Shown here in pieces: positions 11,827 through 24,377 of a stretch of 64,000 nt of DNA. Where the stretch lies: the NCBI RefSeq assembly GCF_026013645.1, contig NZ_CP110224.1:1-64000 (forward strand), given 5' to 3'. The position numbers and the translations under genes are program-made. This DNA comes from Virgibacillus natechei (GTDB lineage: Bacteria; Bacillota; Bacilli; Bacillales; Amphibacillaceae). Below the pieces are notes generated by a model. That model was not told the DNA's origin and searched no databases. It saw only the letters and a list, made by a program, of their open reading frames with translations. The first letter of the stretch is position 1; every line of letters starts with the position of its first letter.

Positions 11827-12783
11827 TTAAGAGAATGGAGCCCTTTGAAGCAGCCATTCCCCAATTAAAAAGGTAATCTTTTCAACGGAGAAATTTAAAT
11901 AATGGGATATGATGGCATGATCCATGTCATATTGTGTAGAAAATAATTCTGCCCAATACTCTGTTTCATAGCGACTAATCATACTTAGATTATATAAAAG
12001 TAAATAATGAATCATAATTTCATGTATGGGCAAAAAGAGCTCCCTGGTACAGGGGAAATACACTTCTTGTTTATCAAGGTGGAAGTAAAAAGGGCCAGTA
12101 GAATGCTGAATGGGCTTTTCTATCTCAACAAGAAGGTGATCCTTCGTTGCATTGGTATGAATGGACGGTACATGCATACCAACGCGCTGAAGAAACGCTC
12201 GCTGCGTCAAATGATAACGATCTAATAAATGGACTGGAAAAGCTAAGGAAGTTGATCCTATCTTGCCAACGGATACACAATGTTCTTCTTGTCTATGGGC
12301 GAAAAAATCTTCCATTTCAGGAATTAAACCAAGCAGCACATTCATTTTAATCTTTGAGAAAGAAGGCGTTGTTGAATTGAATAAATGGTTGTGTGTATAG
12401 CTAAATAAACCATTTTGCTGGATTTTAACTTCATCGTCAACAAACGTATAATGTTTCTTTTTCCGCTTTCTCGAACTAACCCCATGCGCTAAAATAGTAG
12501 TGGATTCTGGATAGTTTGGGCGATTTGTTAATAGGCATGCCTTCAGCAAATGACCCAGTCCATAAAAATATAAAATCGGTTTTAATCTGATATCCACTTT
12601 TTCACCTTCTTTTAAAAACAACTTACCTTGATTAAGGTAATACATAAAACTTCCACTGTTTTCAAAGCTCTTTTTTTCGGTATCAATATCTGGTAAATCC
12701 TTATAACAATTTTTTAAATAGAGTTGGCTGGTTTTTATGGTTTGCAAATAGGTGTAAATAGATTCTATTGATTTTTTACTCAT
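11827..12783 (-). CDS. yaaC: YaaC-like conserved protein
   Basis: A 318-residue cytoplasmic protein of the YaaC family, function unknown. It has the same position and opposite orientation as B. subtilis yaaC, next to guaB. Recognisable features are the N-terminal YTYLQTIKTSQLYLKNCY and the basic central ILAHGVSSRKRKKKHY. There is no signal peptide or membrane segment. The start at 12783 is preferred over the longer frame because GGAGGAG lies just upstream. It converges on the ATP-grasp gene. Confidence 0.85.
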   Translation of the reverse strand: MSKKSIESIYTYLQTIKTSQLYLKNCYKDLPDIDTEKKSFENSGSFMYYLNQGKLFLKEGEKVDIRLKPILYFYGLGHLLKACLLTNRPNYPESTTILAHGVSSRKRKKKHYTFVDDEVKIQQNGLFSYTHNHLFNSTTPSFSKIKMNVLLGLIPEMEDFFAHRQEEHCVSVGKIGSTSLAFPVHLLDRYHLTQRAFLQRVGMHVPSIHTNATKDHLLVEIEKPIQHSTGPFYFHLDKQEVYFPCTRELFLPIHEIMIHYLLLYNLSMISRYETEYWAELFSTQYDMDHAIISHYLNFSVEKITFLIGEWLLQRAPFS

Positions 12784-12869
12784 ATCATTTCTCCTCCGCA
12801 AACAATTACAATATTTCGAATCAATTTAATTTTTATTAGTGGTTGAAAAAGGTTAATTGATAGCGTATT

Positions 12870-12968
12870 GTATATTAAAAAACTTGGCATTCACCAAGTT
12901 TTTAGGTGAATTGTCATCGTTGCATTTATGCAGAAAGAAAGTATGATATACTTTCTTTACTGATAAAA
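12870..12968. repeat. Hairpin repeat family, copy 1 (inverted)
   Basis: On the minus strand this reads: an A-AAGAAAGTATA/TATACTTTCTTT palindrome, CTGCATAAATGCA, a ~25-base spacer, and AAACTTGGTGAATGCCAAGTTTT. The same order of modules occurs at 18545-18635. The CTTGG/CCAAG stem has T-runs on both sides and could end yaaC-guaB transcripts. The other palindrome covers a plausible guaB promoter (TTGCAT, 16 bases, TATGAT at about 12921-12948). Confidence 0.65.
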
Positions 12969-12971
12969 TAG

Positions 12972-14504
<1,533 letters not shown>

Positions 14505-14514
14505 ACGAGTAGAC

Positions 14515-14800
14515 AACATCGGTCGTCGCCAAATTTCGCAGCGAAAGGCAAAGCTTGCACTTATTGTTGTTTTTGACACAATTTTTATATGATAGCATAC
14601 CGCTGCGGAAATACACTACGCGCACCTTAGGGTGACCCGTGAGCCTCCTTGCCCTGGCAAAGGGTATGTCGACGTTGTTCGCAAAGAACGGTTTTAGTCG
14701 ACCTTCCTTAGGAGAGTTCTGCGGGGTCTCACTTTGGCCACTGTTCCCGCAGGAGTCTCCGTGTATTTCCTCCGCTGGTAAGGGGAGTTAAAACTTCACC
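14515..14800 (-). repeat. GC-rich Bacillaceae intergenic repeat, inverted copy
   Basis: On the minus strand this reads GGAGACTCCTGCGGGAACAG (14736-14755), then TGGCC, ACCCCGCAGAACTCTCC, AAGGTCGACTAAAACCG, GCCAGGGCAAGGAGG and CCGCAGCGG. It is not coding. The same units recur in order at 34860-35035 and in variant form at 14845-15080. The composition is far more GC-rich than neighbouring genes. The intervals 14505-14590 and 14780-14840 hold no gene. Confidence 0.75.
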
Positions 14801-14839
14801 AAAATTGCTTGATTATATAATAAACAAAGCCATGCACTT

Positions 14840-15090
14840 TTATAATGGTTGATTGGAGCGGAGGACCCTTGACTCCTGCGGGAATAGCACGTGTCTGAAG
14901 ACCCCGCAGAGTGCTTTCCTCGAGGCAGGTTAAAGTCGCGACGTCCTGGGACTGCGCGTAAATGCTCGCCCCACCGAAAACATTTGTCGCAACACCTGCA
15001 CTAGCACGTCCTGTGCTTCGAAGGCTGAGGCCGTGCCCGCGGAAAGCAACGTACGCAGCGGAAAGAAACCCAACGGGTACATTGCAGTTT
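14840..15090 (+). repeat. GC-rich Bacillaceae intergenic repeat, direct copy
   Basis: It begins GGAGCGGAGGACCCTTGACT, continues CCTGCGGGAATAGCACGTGT and ACCCCGCAGAGTGCTTTCCT, and ends GCCGTGCCCGCGGAAAGC and ACGCAGCGGAAAG. A module (about 14945-15000) with TGGGACTGCG, CGCCCCACCGAAAAC and TTGTCGCAAC is inserted inside. That module recurs alone at 19946-19990 and, inverted, at 35065-35110. Together with the copy at 14515-14800 it makes an inverted pair between guaB and dacA. Short open frames here are repeat artefacts. Confidence 0.75.
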
Positions 15091-15137
15091 ATATCAACTC
15101 TCTCAGAAAGCAACAATACTTGTAAAAGAGCCTTTGT

Positions 15138-15175
15138 TAAAAAATAGATGGGACTATTACCGTCTATTTTTTTAT
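15138..15175 (+). terminator. Terminator upstream of dacA
   Basis: AAAAATAGATGG and CCGTCTATTTTTTT flank an 8-base loop and are followed by a long T-rich run. It would stop read-through from guaB and the repeat region before dacA. Confidence 0.75.
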
Positions 15176-15249
15176 TTTTTTCTGTGGTAAAATAATAGAG
15201 GTGTATGATTTAATAAACATATTAAAAATTAAGGTGGAGGTACGGGAGA

Positions 15250-16581
15250 GTGAAACAAGACATAAAGAAAAGACTAGCATTTTTAATAGTAAGTATAGGG
15301 ATGACGATTCCACTAGTTATACAGCCGTTATCTACTCAAGCAGCTGATAATTTGGATTTGAATGCAGATTCAGCTATTTTAGTTGATGCAGAGACAGGAA
15401 AAGTTTTATATGCAAAAGACCCCGATGTAGCCTTACCGCCAGCTAGTATGACGAAGATGATGACCGAGTATCTTGTATTGGAAGCGATCGATTCAGGTGA
15501 AATTAGCTGGGATACAACAACCGAAATTAGTGATTATCCATATGGTATTTCTGCAAATCCGTTATTTTCAGGTGTAGGATTACGACAGAATCATGAATAT
15601 ACGGTTGAAGAATTATATAATGCAATGGCGGTTTTTTCCGATAATGCTACAACAATTGCACTTGCTGAATTGATAGCAGGATCGGAAACTGAGTTTGTGA
15701 CGTTAATGAATGAAAAGGCTGAAGAACTTGGTCTTCCTGAATATGAATTCGTAAATTCAACCGGACTAGACAACGCTTCTTTAGGTGATGATCGTCCAGA
15801 AGGAACAGAACCTGATGGAACGAACTTGTTATCAGCTAGATCATCAGCTTTGCTTGCTTATCATTTAGTTAATAATTATCCGGAAGCACTGAAAATATCA
15901 AGCCAAACGGAAGTAGAGTTTGGGGATGATACACTCATAAACTTAAATTGGATGTTGGACCATGATGCTACTTTCTTAGAACAATTTCATTTTGAAGGTA
16001 TGGATGGACTAAAAACAGGAAATACAGAACTTGCAGGTTATACGTTTACAGGAACAGCTGAACGTAATAACAATAGATTAGTTTCGGTAGTAATGAAAAC
16101 CGATAGTGAAGAAGAACGTTTTAATGAAACCGAAGAACTTCTGGAGTATGGATTTGAAGAATTTGAATCACAGGAGTTATTTCCTGCTGGCTACCAACTT
16201 GAAGATGAACAGATAGCGGTAGCTCAAGGAAAAGAAGATGTAATAGATGTTTCAACAGCTGAAGCATTTACTGTCCCAGTTAAATCTGGCGAAGAAGAAT
16301 TATACAGCGTTAGCTATACCATTAATGAAGAGAACTTGAACGAAGAGGGTGAACTAGCTGCTCCAATTGAAGCCGGGGACACAGTTGGCATTGCAGAACT
16401 TGTGTATGATGGTGAAGCAGATTATGGGTACATTTTTGAAGATAGAAGTGATACAGTTGATTTAGTAGCAAATGAAGATGTAGAAAAAAAGAATTGGTTC
16501 ATGCTCACATTAGGTGCAATTGGTGATTTTTTCAGTAATATATTTACGACAGTAGTAGATTGGGTTAAAGGGTTATTTTAG
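15250..16581 (+). CDS. dacA: D-alanyl-D-alanine carboxypeptidase (PBP5-type)
   Basis: DacA trims the terminal D-Ala of peptidoglycan stem peptides outside the membrane. The 443-residue product has a signal peptide (hydrophobic core 9-25, likely cut after STQA near 31), the serine-enzyme motifs PASMTK (Ser66, Lys69), SDN in FSDNATT and KTG in GLKTGNT, a C-terminal beta domain and an amphipathic membrane-anchoring tail (FFSNIFTTVVDWVKGLF). The start is GTG at 15250 with GGTGGAGG upstream. It sits between guaB and pdxS, the normal B. subtilis place. Confidence 0.97.
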   Translation: MKQDIKKRLAFLIVSIGMTIPLVIQPLSTQAADNLDLNADSAILVDAETGKVLYAKDPDVALPPASMTKMMTEYLVLEAIDSGEISWDTTTEISDYPYGISANPLFSGVGLRQNHEYTVEELYNAMAVFSDNATTIALAELIAGSETEFVTLMNEKAEELGLPEYEFVNSTGLDNASLGDDRPEGTEPDGTNLLSARSSALLAYHLVNNYPEALKISSQTEVEFGDDTLINLNWMLDHDATFLEQFHFEGMDGLKTGNTELAGYTFTGTAERNNNRLVSVVMKTDSEEERFNETEELLEYGFEEFESQELFPAGYQLEDEQIAVAQGKEDVIDVSTAEAFTVPVKSGEEELYSVSYTINEENLNEEGELAAPIEAGDTVGIAELVYDGEADYGYIFEDRSDTVDLVANEDVEKKNWFMLTLGAIGDFFSNIFTTVVDWVKGLF

Positions 16582-16621
16582 TTAAATTTGATGATGAATA
16601 AATACTCGAGGGGGATAAACA

Positions 16622-17506
<885 letters not shown>

Positions 17507-17578
17507 TGAATAATCTCCCTCCATTTTTGAAGTGGGAGTCTTACAGCCAGTTACACTGCAGGAAAGAAGGAATTGCTT

Positions 17579-18178
17579 ATGACAACGATTGGTGTTCTAG
17601 CATTACAAGGTGCAGTTCGTGAACATATTCGATCGATAGAAGCATGTGGTGCAAGAGCAATTGAAATTAAACACAAAGAGCAATTAGAAGTAATCGATGG
17701 ATTGATTCTTCCTGGTGGGGAAAGCACTACGATGCGTAGACTGATTGACAGCTATGACTTTTTCGATGCTATTGAAGCATTTGGTAATCAGGGAAAACCA
17801 ATTTTTGGCACATGTGCGGGATTGATACTAATGGCACGTGCCATTGATGGATCAAAAACGGCACATTTAGGTTTAATGGACATGAAGGTCGCCCGAAATG
17901 CATTTGGTCGTCAGGTCGCAAGTTTTGAAGCAGAGCTGGAAATTACGGGAATTGCTGCTGACTTTAATGCAGTGTTTATTCGTGCACCTTATGTAACCGA
18001 AGTCGGTCCAGAAGTGGAAGTACTAGCAACCTACCAGGACCAGATTGTTGCAGCTAAACAAGGACATTATATTTGTACAGCTTTCCATCCGGAGTTGACG
18101 GATGATAATCGTTTTATTGCATATTTTGTGGAAATGGTGGAAGAATCATTAGAAAGTATGGCACTTGCAGGCCTTTAG
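17579..18178 (+). CDS. pdxT: Pyridoxal 5'-phosphate synthase glutaminase PdxT
   Basis: PdxT hydrolyses glutamine and channels ammonia to PdxS. The 199-residue class I glutaminase has the oxyanion strip LPGGEST, the nucleophile in GTCAGLI (Cys79) and the catalytic His-Glu in FHPEL. The ATG at 17579 is chosen over an in-frame TTG two codons earlier because GAAGG lies 8 bases upstream. pdxS-pdxT is the conserved Bacillus pair. Confidence 0.97.
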   Translation: MTTIGVLALQGAVREHIRSIEACGARAIEIKHKEQLEVIDGLILPGGESTTMRRLIDSYDFFDAIEAFGNQGKPIFGTCAGLILMARAIDGSKTAHLGLMDMKVARNAFGRQVASFEAELEITGIAADFNAVFIRAPYVTEVGPEVEVLATYQDQIVAAKQGHYICTAFHPELTDDNRFIAYFVEMVEESLESMALAGL

Positions 18179-18289
18179 GCTAATACCCTTCGTTACACGT
18201 ATGCAGTGGGAAAGATTATACAAACACTTGCATCTTGGTAAGAAGTTGGATATTATATAACATAATATAATGCAATGAAATCCTTTAAA

Positions 18290-18541
18290 AGTATTGATAG
18301 GAATTAGTAATAGCTTATTTATCAGTAGAGAGTCGATGGTTGGTGCAAATCGATGGTAGTAGGCTGTGAATCCATCCTTGAACTGGTTTATGGAAATCGA
18401 TGGTCTAAAATCCGTCGGTGTAAGTAAACCCGGTTATGTTCCGTTATACACGAGAGCCGGAAGAGTTCAACTCTTCAACAAGGGTGGCAACGCGGGAATT
18501 ATACTCTCGTCCCTATATTTATTAGGGACGGGAGTTTTTTG
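18290..18541 (+). promoter_or_regulatory. T-box leader of serS
   Basis: The T-box sequence AGGGTGGCAACGCGGG is intact at 18481-18496, followed by a terminator with arms CTCGTCCCTA and TAGGGACGGGAG and a T-run (18504-18540). Stem I lies at about 18295-18400. The likely specifier is TCC in GTGAATCCATC (18371-18373), a serine codon. Uncharged tRNA-Ser would bind specifier and T-box, favour the antiterminator and switch serS on. The specifier placement is my reading and was not folded. Confidence 0.9.
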
Positions 18542-18544
18542 TAT

Positions 18545-19930
<1,386 letters not shown>

Positions 19931-19939
19931 TTCATCTTT

Positions 19940-20115
19940 TCGTAAGTATTGGGACTGCGCTTACTCGTCCCACCGAAAACCTTTGTTGCTTTTAAATCGT
20001 CGTAGTTGATTTAACACTGCTACATAGTGAAAATCCTTTTGCAAACGTTGGTTGAGAGCAGAGATTCGCTACGGAAAACACATTTCGCTTTCCGCTTAGC
20101 ATACATTTTGACAAC
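19940..20115 (+). repeat. Degenerate copy of intergenic repeat module
   Basis: TGGGACTGCGCTTACTCGTC and CCACCGAAAACCTTTGTTGC at 19949-19990 match the module inside the 14840-15090 repeat. CGCTACGGAAAACACATTTC near 20078 resembles the CTGCGGAAATACAC end unit. The gap 19931-20416 otherwise holds the terminator below and a weak minus-strand 42-codon hydrophobic frame (20223-20351) without a ribosome site. Confidence 0.55.
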
Positions 20116-20132
20116 GAATTAACAGTATAAAT

Positions 20133-20166
20133 AGCAAGCAAGCACAGATTATTTCTGTGCTTGCTT
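20133..20166. terminator. Perfect 13-bp hairpin after serS
   Basis: AAGCAAGCACAGA and TCTGTGCTTGCTT face each other across a short loop. T-rich sequence follows on the plus side only after about 12 bases, so it is a plausible but imperfect terminator for serS. Confidence 0.6.
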
Positions 20167-20416
20167 AAATGTAAAATTGCTCTTTTTTCCATAATTTCGC
20201 CCTTTAATCAAAAATGGTAAACTCATTTATCTCTATCAGATTTCTCTTTTTTGGACAAATAAAACCATAAAAGTAACATAGAAGTAGTCAAAATTAATGG
20301 TGTAAAGTTTACTTCTACCTTAACAGCAAACTTCAAATACAATTGAAACATTAAAGTTAAAGATGTGTTTTTCTGTAATCGTTATATTTTTGAATCTTAT
20401 TTCCACATGCCTCTTA

Positions 20417-20872
20417 TTAAGATTCGGTACTTCTATTTCTTTCATACCATACTTGGAAGATATAAATAATAATAGAAAGGGATATAAATATCAGTACTAC
20501 TGTTACATTTGACATATTCCCGGAATAAATTTCTGCTTTTCTCCAAAGTTCTAATACTAATCCAAACAGACAATTAGCAATTATATTAACAATAAGATAA
20601 ACCCAAAACTTACGGAAAGTGAAACGGAAAATCCATATTGTGATAACCCAATATGCGCTAAATATTATAGGAACTGGTGTTACCTGATCCCAATTAAAAA
20701 GAGATTCTTCATACCTCCACCAGTTGTATTCCCAAGCAATTGAATAAAGAATAGTATTTATAACAGTTACAAAAAGTGCAACGGATATATATCTTCTTAT
20801 AATCGTCTGACCTAGAAAGAACAAAGAAACTAACGGAATAATGAATATTAACCAAGCAAATACATTAATCAT
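20417..20872 (-). CDS. Multi-pass membrane protein of unknown function
   Basis: A 151-residue very hydrophobic protein with about five membrane segments (for example VFAWLIFIIPLVSLFFLG and VTVVLIFISLSIIIYIF) and aromatic loops such as WEYNWWRYEESLFNWD. I do not recognise the family; small Bacillales membrane proteins of similar layout are common. The start at 20872 (MINVFAWL) is chosen because AAGGGGAGG sits just upstream; a longer frame extends 41 codons into poorly coding sequence. It lies in the accessory region after serS. Confidence 0.7.
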   Translation of the reverse strand: MINVFAWLIFIIPLVSLFFLGQTIIRRYISVALFVTVINTILYSIAWEYNWWRYEESLFNWDQVTPVPIIFSAYWVITIWIFRFTFRKFWVYLIVNIIANCLFGLVLELWRKAEIYSGNMSNVTVVLIFISLSIIIYIFQVWYERNRSTES

Positions 20873-21000
20873 TGGAACCTCCCCTTTAAGGCTTATAATT
20901 ATCTTTCCCAAAAGGAAGTTTTTATTCCAGAAAATGGCCCTATTGCGACACATATTTATTCGATTATTGCGCCCTTTTTTGGAATATCTTTTCACTTATA

Positions 21001-21246
21001 TTAGCTAGTATAATTTAATAGGAATCCTTGTATGGAAACATAAAAAACAAATAAGGAAACAATAATACTCATAAAGCCTATTTGCTTCCGTTCGTTTTTG
21101 ATTTCGGATATACCCATAACCAATAGCAGTGCTCCCATAAAAAGCATCATATATGGTAATACTACTATGGAATTTCCAGTTGTCAGGCCATACCCTGCTA
21201 AAACTAAAGTTATGAGTGCAAAGACGATCTTAAGTGTTTTTAACAA
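21001..21246 (-). CDS. Small membrane protein, DUF3953 (YczI-like)
   Basis: An 81-residue protein with three membrane segments. The pattern ALITLVLAGYGLTTGN, PYMMLFMGALLLVMG and SIIVSLFVFYVSIQGFLL fits the DUF3953/YczI family, function unknown. The start is read as TTG at 21246, after AGGGGGG; an upstream in-frame TTG at 21264 would place that ribosome site inside the gene. It is probably transcribed separately from the membrane gene below it. Confidence 0.75.
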   Translation of the reverse strand: MLKTLKIVFALITLVLAGYGLTTGNSIVVLPYMMLFMGALLLVMGISEIKNERKQIGFMSIIVSLFVFYVSIQGFLLNYTS

Positions 21247-21480
21247 AATATCCCCCCTAAACAACTAAGTGCCAACCATAAACTTCCATCTTTCTTCAAG
21301 AATGGCGCCCGTTTGTTGCATACTGATTTTATTTTAACATAGTTATTATTGTGTTTTTGAGGAATTCATTAAATATTACTATAAATAGTTGATGTTTTGA
21401 CATATATAATCTTTTAGAAAACAATTGACAAAATAATATAACGGTAGTAAAGTAAGTTATACAAATTAAATAATTATTAC

Positions 21481-21642
21481 TTCTTATTTAGAGAGGTGGA
21501 GGGAATTGGCCCTTTGATACCTCGGCAGCGGACTATTTTATAGTACTGTGCTAAATCCAACAAGTATTTACTTGGAAAATAAGAAGAGTGTGCATATACA
21601 TAATGTGAATCTCTTCTTATATTTCATAAGAAGAGATTTTTA
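21481..21642 (+). promoter_or_regulatory. SAM-I riboswitch (S-box), first of two
   Basis: The conserved core is present: GAGGTGGAGGGAATTGGCCC, then CTCGGCAGCGG and GTGCTAAATCCAACAAG. A terminator with arms AATCTCTTCTTAT and ATAAGAAGAGATT plus a T-run ends at about 21642. SAM binding should favour the terminator and switch off metNIQ. A second complete S-box follows 22 bases later. Confidence 0.92.
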
Positions 21643-21664
21643 AATTCAAAATTAAATATAAAAA

Positions 21665-21826
21665 CTTCTTATCAAGAGAGATGGAGGGATTGGCCCTATG
21701 AATTCTCGGCAACGAACTTTTCCTAGGAAAAGTAACGTGCTAAATCCAACAAGCGGTGAGCTTGAAAGATAAGTTGAGGATGTACGATAATACCTCTTCT
21801 TATTTGATAAGAAGGGGTATTTTTAA
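21665..21826 (+). promoter_or_regulatory. SAM-I riboswitch (S-box), second of two
   Basis: A second intact S-box: GAGATGGAGGGATTGGCCC, TCTCGGCAACG, GTGCTAAATCCAACAAG, and a terminator with arms ATACCTCTTCTTAT and ATAAGAAGGGGTAT followed by T-run. Its terminator stem is nearly the same as that of the first copy, which suggests a duplicated unit. The metN ribosome site AGGAGG follows immediately. Confidence 0.93.
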
Positions 21827-21840
21827 TAGGAGGAAAAGAG

Positions 21841-22872
21841 ATGCTTACATTTGAAGATGTTACAAAAGTTTATGATGGTAAGACGCAAGAGGTGAGAGCA
21901 TTAGATCAAGTCAATTTACATATTGAAAAAGGCGAAATATATGGTGTGATCGGTTTTAGTGGTGCAGGTAAAAGTTCATTAATCCGTTGTGCAAACTTAC
22001 TGGAGAGACCAACTTCTGGAAAAATCACCGTGAATAATCAAAACTTACTAGACCTATCAGCAAAGGAATTAAGGGAAGCAAAACAGAATATTGGGATGAT
22101 CTTCCAACACTTTAATTTATTGAATTCGAAAACAATATTTACAAATGTAGCAATGCCATTATTACTCCAGAAAAAACCGAAGGAAGAAGTTAACAAAAGA
22201 GTTAATGAGCTACTTGATTTTGTGGGATTAAGTGATAAGGCAACTAACTATCCAGATCAATTATCTGGCGGACAGAAGCAGCGAGTAGGAATTGCGCGAG
22301 CATTGGCTACGCAACCGGAAGTTTTATTATGTGATGAAGCGACATCAGCACTCGACCCAGAAACGACCAAGTCGATATTAAATCTTTTAAAGCGTGTCAA
22401 TCAGGAGTACAATATAACGATTTTAATTATAACGCACGAAATGGGAGTTATTCGGGAGATTTGCGATAAGGTGGCGGTGTTGGATAGCGGAAAAGTGGTG
22501 GAAGCTGGGTCTGTATTTGATGTATTCTCCCAACCTCAAACAAAGATTGCACATAATTTTGTAAGTTCGGTTATGCATGATGAAATACCAGATTCAGTAT
22601 ATGAGCTTATCAATACGCAAGATGTAGACCATCAAATTTATCGAATCGTATTTGTTGGTGAGTCAACAGGCGCTCCATTACTTTCGCAAATTGCAAAGAA
22701 CTTTAATGTCGAAGTTAATGTTCTCTTTGGCAATGTTACCGAATTACAAGGGACGCCATTTGGAAATTTGATTGTAAAATTTGAAGGCGAAGAGAAAGAA
22801 ATAAATCGAGTTATTATGCATATCCACCAACAAGAAGTAACGATAAAGGAGGTGTTAGCAGATGTTAGTTAA
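21841..22872 (+). CDS. metN: Methionine ABC transporter ATP-binding protein
   Basis: MetN is the ATPase of the MetNIQ importer for methionine. The 343-residue product has Walker A GFSGAGKSS near 38, the signature LSGGQKQRVGIARAL near 140, Walker B LLCDEATSALDP near 162 and a C-terminal NIL ligand-sensing domain (about 265-340). The ribosome site AGGAGG precedes the ATG. It overlaps metI by 11 bases and is controlled by the two S-boxes. Confidence 0.97.
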   Translation: MLTFEDVTKVYDGKTQEVRALDQVNLHIEKGEIYGVIGFSGAGKSSLIRCANLLERPTSGKITVNNQNLLDLSAKELREAKQNIGMIFQHFNLLNSKTIFTNVAMPLLLQKKPKEEVNKRVNELLDFVGLSDKATNYPDQLSGGQKQRVGIARALATQPEVLLCDEATSALDPETTKSILNLLKRVNQEYNITILIITHEMGVIREICDKVAVLDSGKVVEAGSVFDVFSQPQTKIAHNFVSSVMHDEIPDSVYELINTQDVDHQIYRIVFVGESTGAPLLSQIAKNFNVEVNVLFGNVTELQGTPFGNLIVKFEGEEKEINRVIMHIHQQEVTIKEVLADVS

Positions 22873-23512
22873 TTGGGATCAAATTTTAGAAGCATTATGG
22901 GAAACGATCGCAATGGTAGGCTTCTCTCTAATATTTGCGATTATAATAGGGTTACCTTTAGGAATTTTACTTGTTGTTACACGACCAGGTCATCTATGGG
23001 AGAACAAAGTCACTTTCACGATTTTGAGTGGTGTCGTAAATATATTCCGGTCGATTCCATTTATTATTCTTATGGTCGCAGTCATTCCACTTACACGCTT
23101 GATTGTGGGAACATCTATCGGAACAGCTGCAGCGATTGTGCCAATGGTTCTTTTTTCAGGCCCCTTTATTGCGAGATTAATAGAGAATTCTTTGCTTGAG
23201 GTTGATCCAGGTGTTATGGATGCTGCACAGTCCATGGGGGCTACACCTACACAAATTATTATACGTTTTCTCATTCCAGAAGCATTAAGTTCCCTGATGT
23301 TGGGGTTAACCATCGCCACAATCGGTTTGGTTGGTGCTTCAGCAATGGCTGGTGCGATCGGCGGTGGAGGACTCGGTGATTTAGCCATTACATTCGGATA
23401 TCAACGTTTCGATACAGCCGTTATGTTCGTTACAGTAACTATACTTGTCATTATGGTTCAAGGGCTACAATCAACAGGAAATATTTTATCGAATAAAATA
23501 AGAAGAAGGTAG
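22862..23512 (+). CDS. metI: Methionine ABC transporter permease
   Basis: The 216-residue permease has five or six membrane spans and the cytoplasmic coupling loop VMDAAQSMGATPTQIIIRFLIPEA, the EAA motif that contacts MetN. Length fits MetI. The ATG lies inside the end of metN and the ribosome site AAGGAGG is within metN. metQ follows 11 bases after the stop. Confidence 0.97.
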   Translation: MLVNWDQILEALWETIAMVGFSLIFAIIIGLPLGILLVVTRPGHLWENKVTFTILSGVVNIFRSIPFIILMVAVIPLTRLIVGTSIGTAAAIVPMVLFSGPFIARLIENSLLEVDPGVMDAAQSMGATPTQIIIRFLIPEALSSLMLGLTIATIGLVGASAMAGAIGGGGLGDLAITFGYQRFDTAVMFVTVTILVIMVQGLQSTGNILSNKIRRR

Positions 23513-23523
23513 GAGAAGACATC

Positions 23524-24342
23524 ATGAGAAAAATAGGATTTATTCTTTTTATAACAGTTTTAGCAGCGATCATTACAGCGTGTTCAAGTAGTGAGGCAGC
23601 AACAACAGTTGAATTAGGAATTAGTGGATCTGATACGACAATTTGGGATTATGTTGCTGACAAGGCGGAAGAAGAAGGAATTGAAATTGAGATTGTGCGT
23701 TTTTCTGATTATGTTCAACCAAACTTAGCACTAGCTGAAGGGGAGATTGATGCAAATGCTTTTCAAACAGTCTCTTATTTTGATGCCTTTATTGAAGAAC
23801 ATGATCTAGATCTCACTCCAATTGCGACAACCGTAATCGCTCCAATGGGATTATATTCGGAAAAACACGATTCACTAGAAGATATACCAGATGGAGGAAC
23901 GATCGCATTAGCAAACGAAGCAACAAATATGGGTCGTGGATTACAGTTGCTGGAGGATGCTGGATTGATTGAGCTTGAGGAAGGATTTGATGGCAATGGT
24001 TCGGTCGATAAAATCGTAGAGAATCCGAAAGATTTAAATTTTGAAACGATTGTAGCTGCTCAGACACCGCGTGTGTTACAGGATGTCGATGCCTCTATTA
24101 TTAATAATGGCATCGCAGTAGATGGTGGCTATAGTCCATTGGATGATTCTATTTTCCATGAAGATGAAACGGCTACACCGTATATTAATATTATTGCAAC
24201 ACAAGAAGAAGACAAAGATGATGACGTATTAAATAGAATAGCAGAAATTTACCAATCAGATGACGTCGCAGAATTTATTATCGAAGAACGTGATGGCAAT
24301 TCAATCCCAACAACGGTACCGTTAAGTGAGATTGGGCATTAA
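23524..24342 (+). CDS. metQ: Methionine-binding lipoprotein
   Basis: MetQ delivers methionine to MetNI. The 272-residue NlpA-family protein has a lipoprotein signal with the cysteine near residue 20 (IITACSSS), followed by family stretches such as DANAFQT, LANEATNMGRGLQLL and IINNGIAVDGGYSP. The ribosome site AGGAGAAG precedes the ATG. It is the third gene of metNIQ, with the M20 hydrolase 35 bases further on. Confidence 0.95.
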   Translation: MRKIGFILFITVLAAIITACSSSEAATTVELGISGSDTTIWDYVADKAEEEGIEIEIVRFSDYVQPNLALAEGEIDANAFQTVSYFDAFIEEHDLDLTPIATTVIAPMGLYSEKHDSLEDIPDGGTIALANEATNMGRGLQLLEDAGLIELEEGFDGNGSVDKIVENPKDLNFETIVAAQTPRVLQDVDASIINNGIAVDGGYSPLDDSIFHEDETATPYINIIATQEEDKDDDVLNRIAEIYQSDDVAEFIIEERDGNSIPTTVPLSEIGH

Positions 24343-24377
24343 TTTCCTATTAAAAAAACATTTATGAGGTGATGAAA

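Noticed and set aside
14796..15147. Overlapping open frames of 60-106 codons on both strands
   Set aside because: They lie entirely inside the GC-rich repeat, have no ribosome sites, and exist because the repeat is rich in GC and poor in stops.
20223..20351. 42-codon minus-strand frame with a membrane segment
   Set aside because: No ribosome site and weak coding character; mentioned in the repeat entry but not called as a gene.
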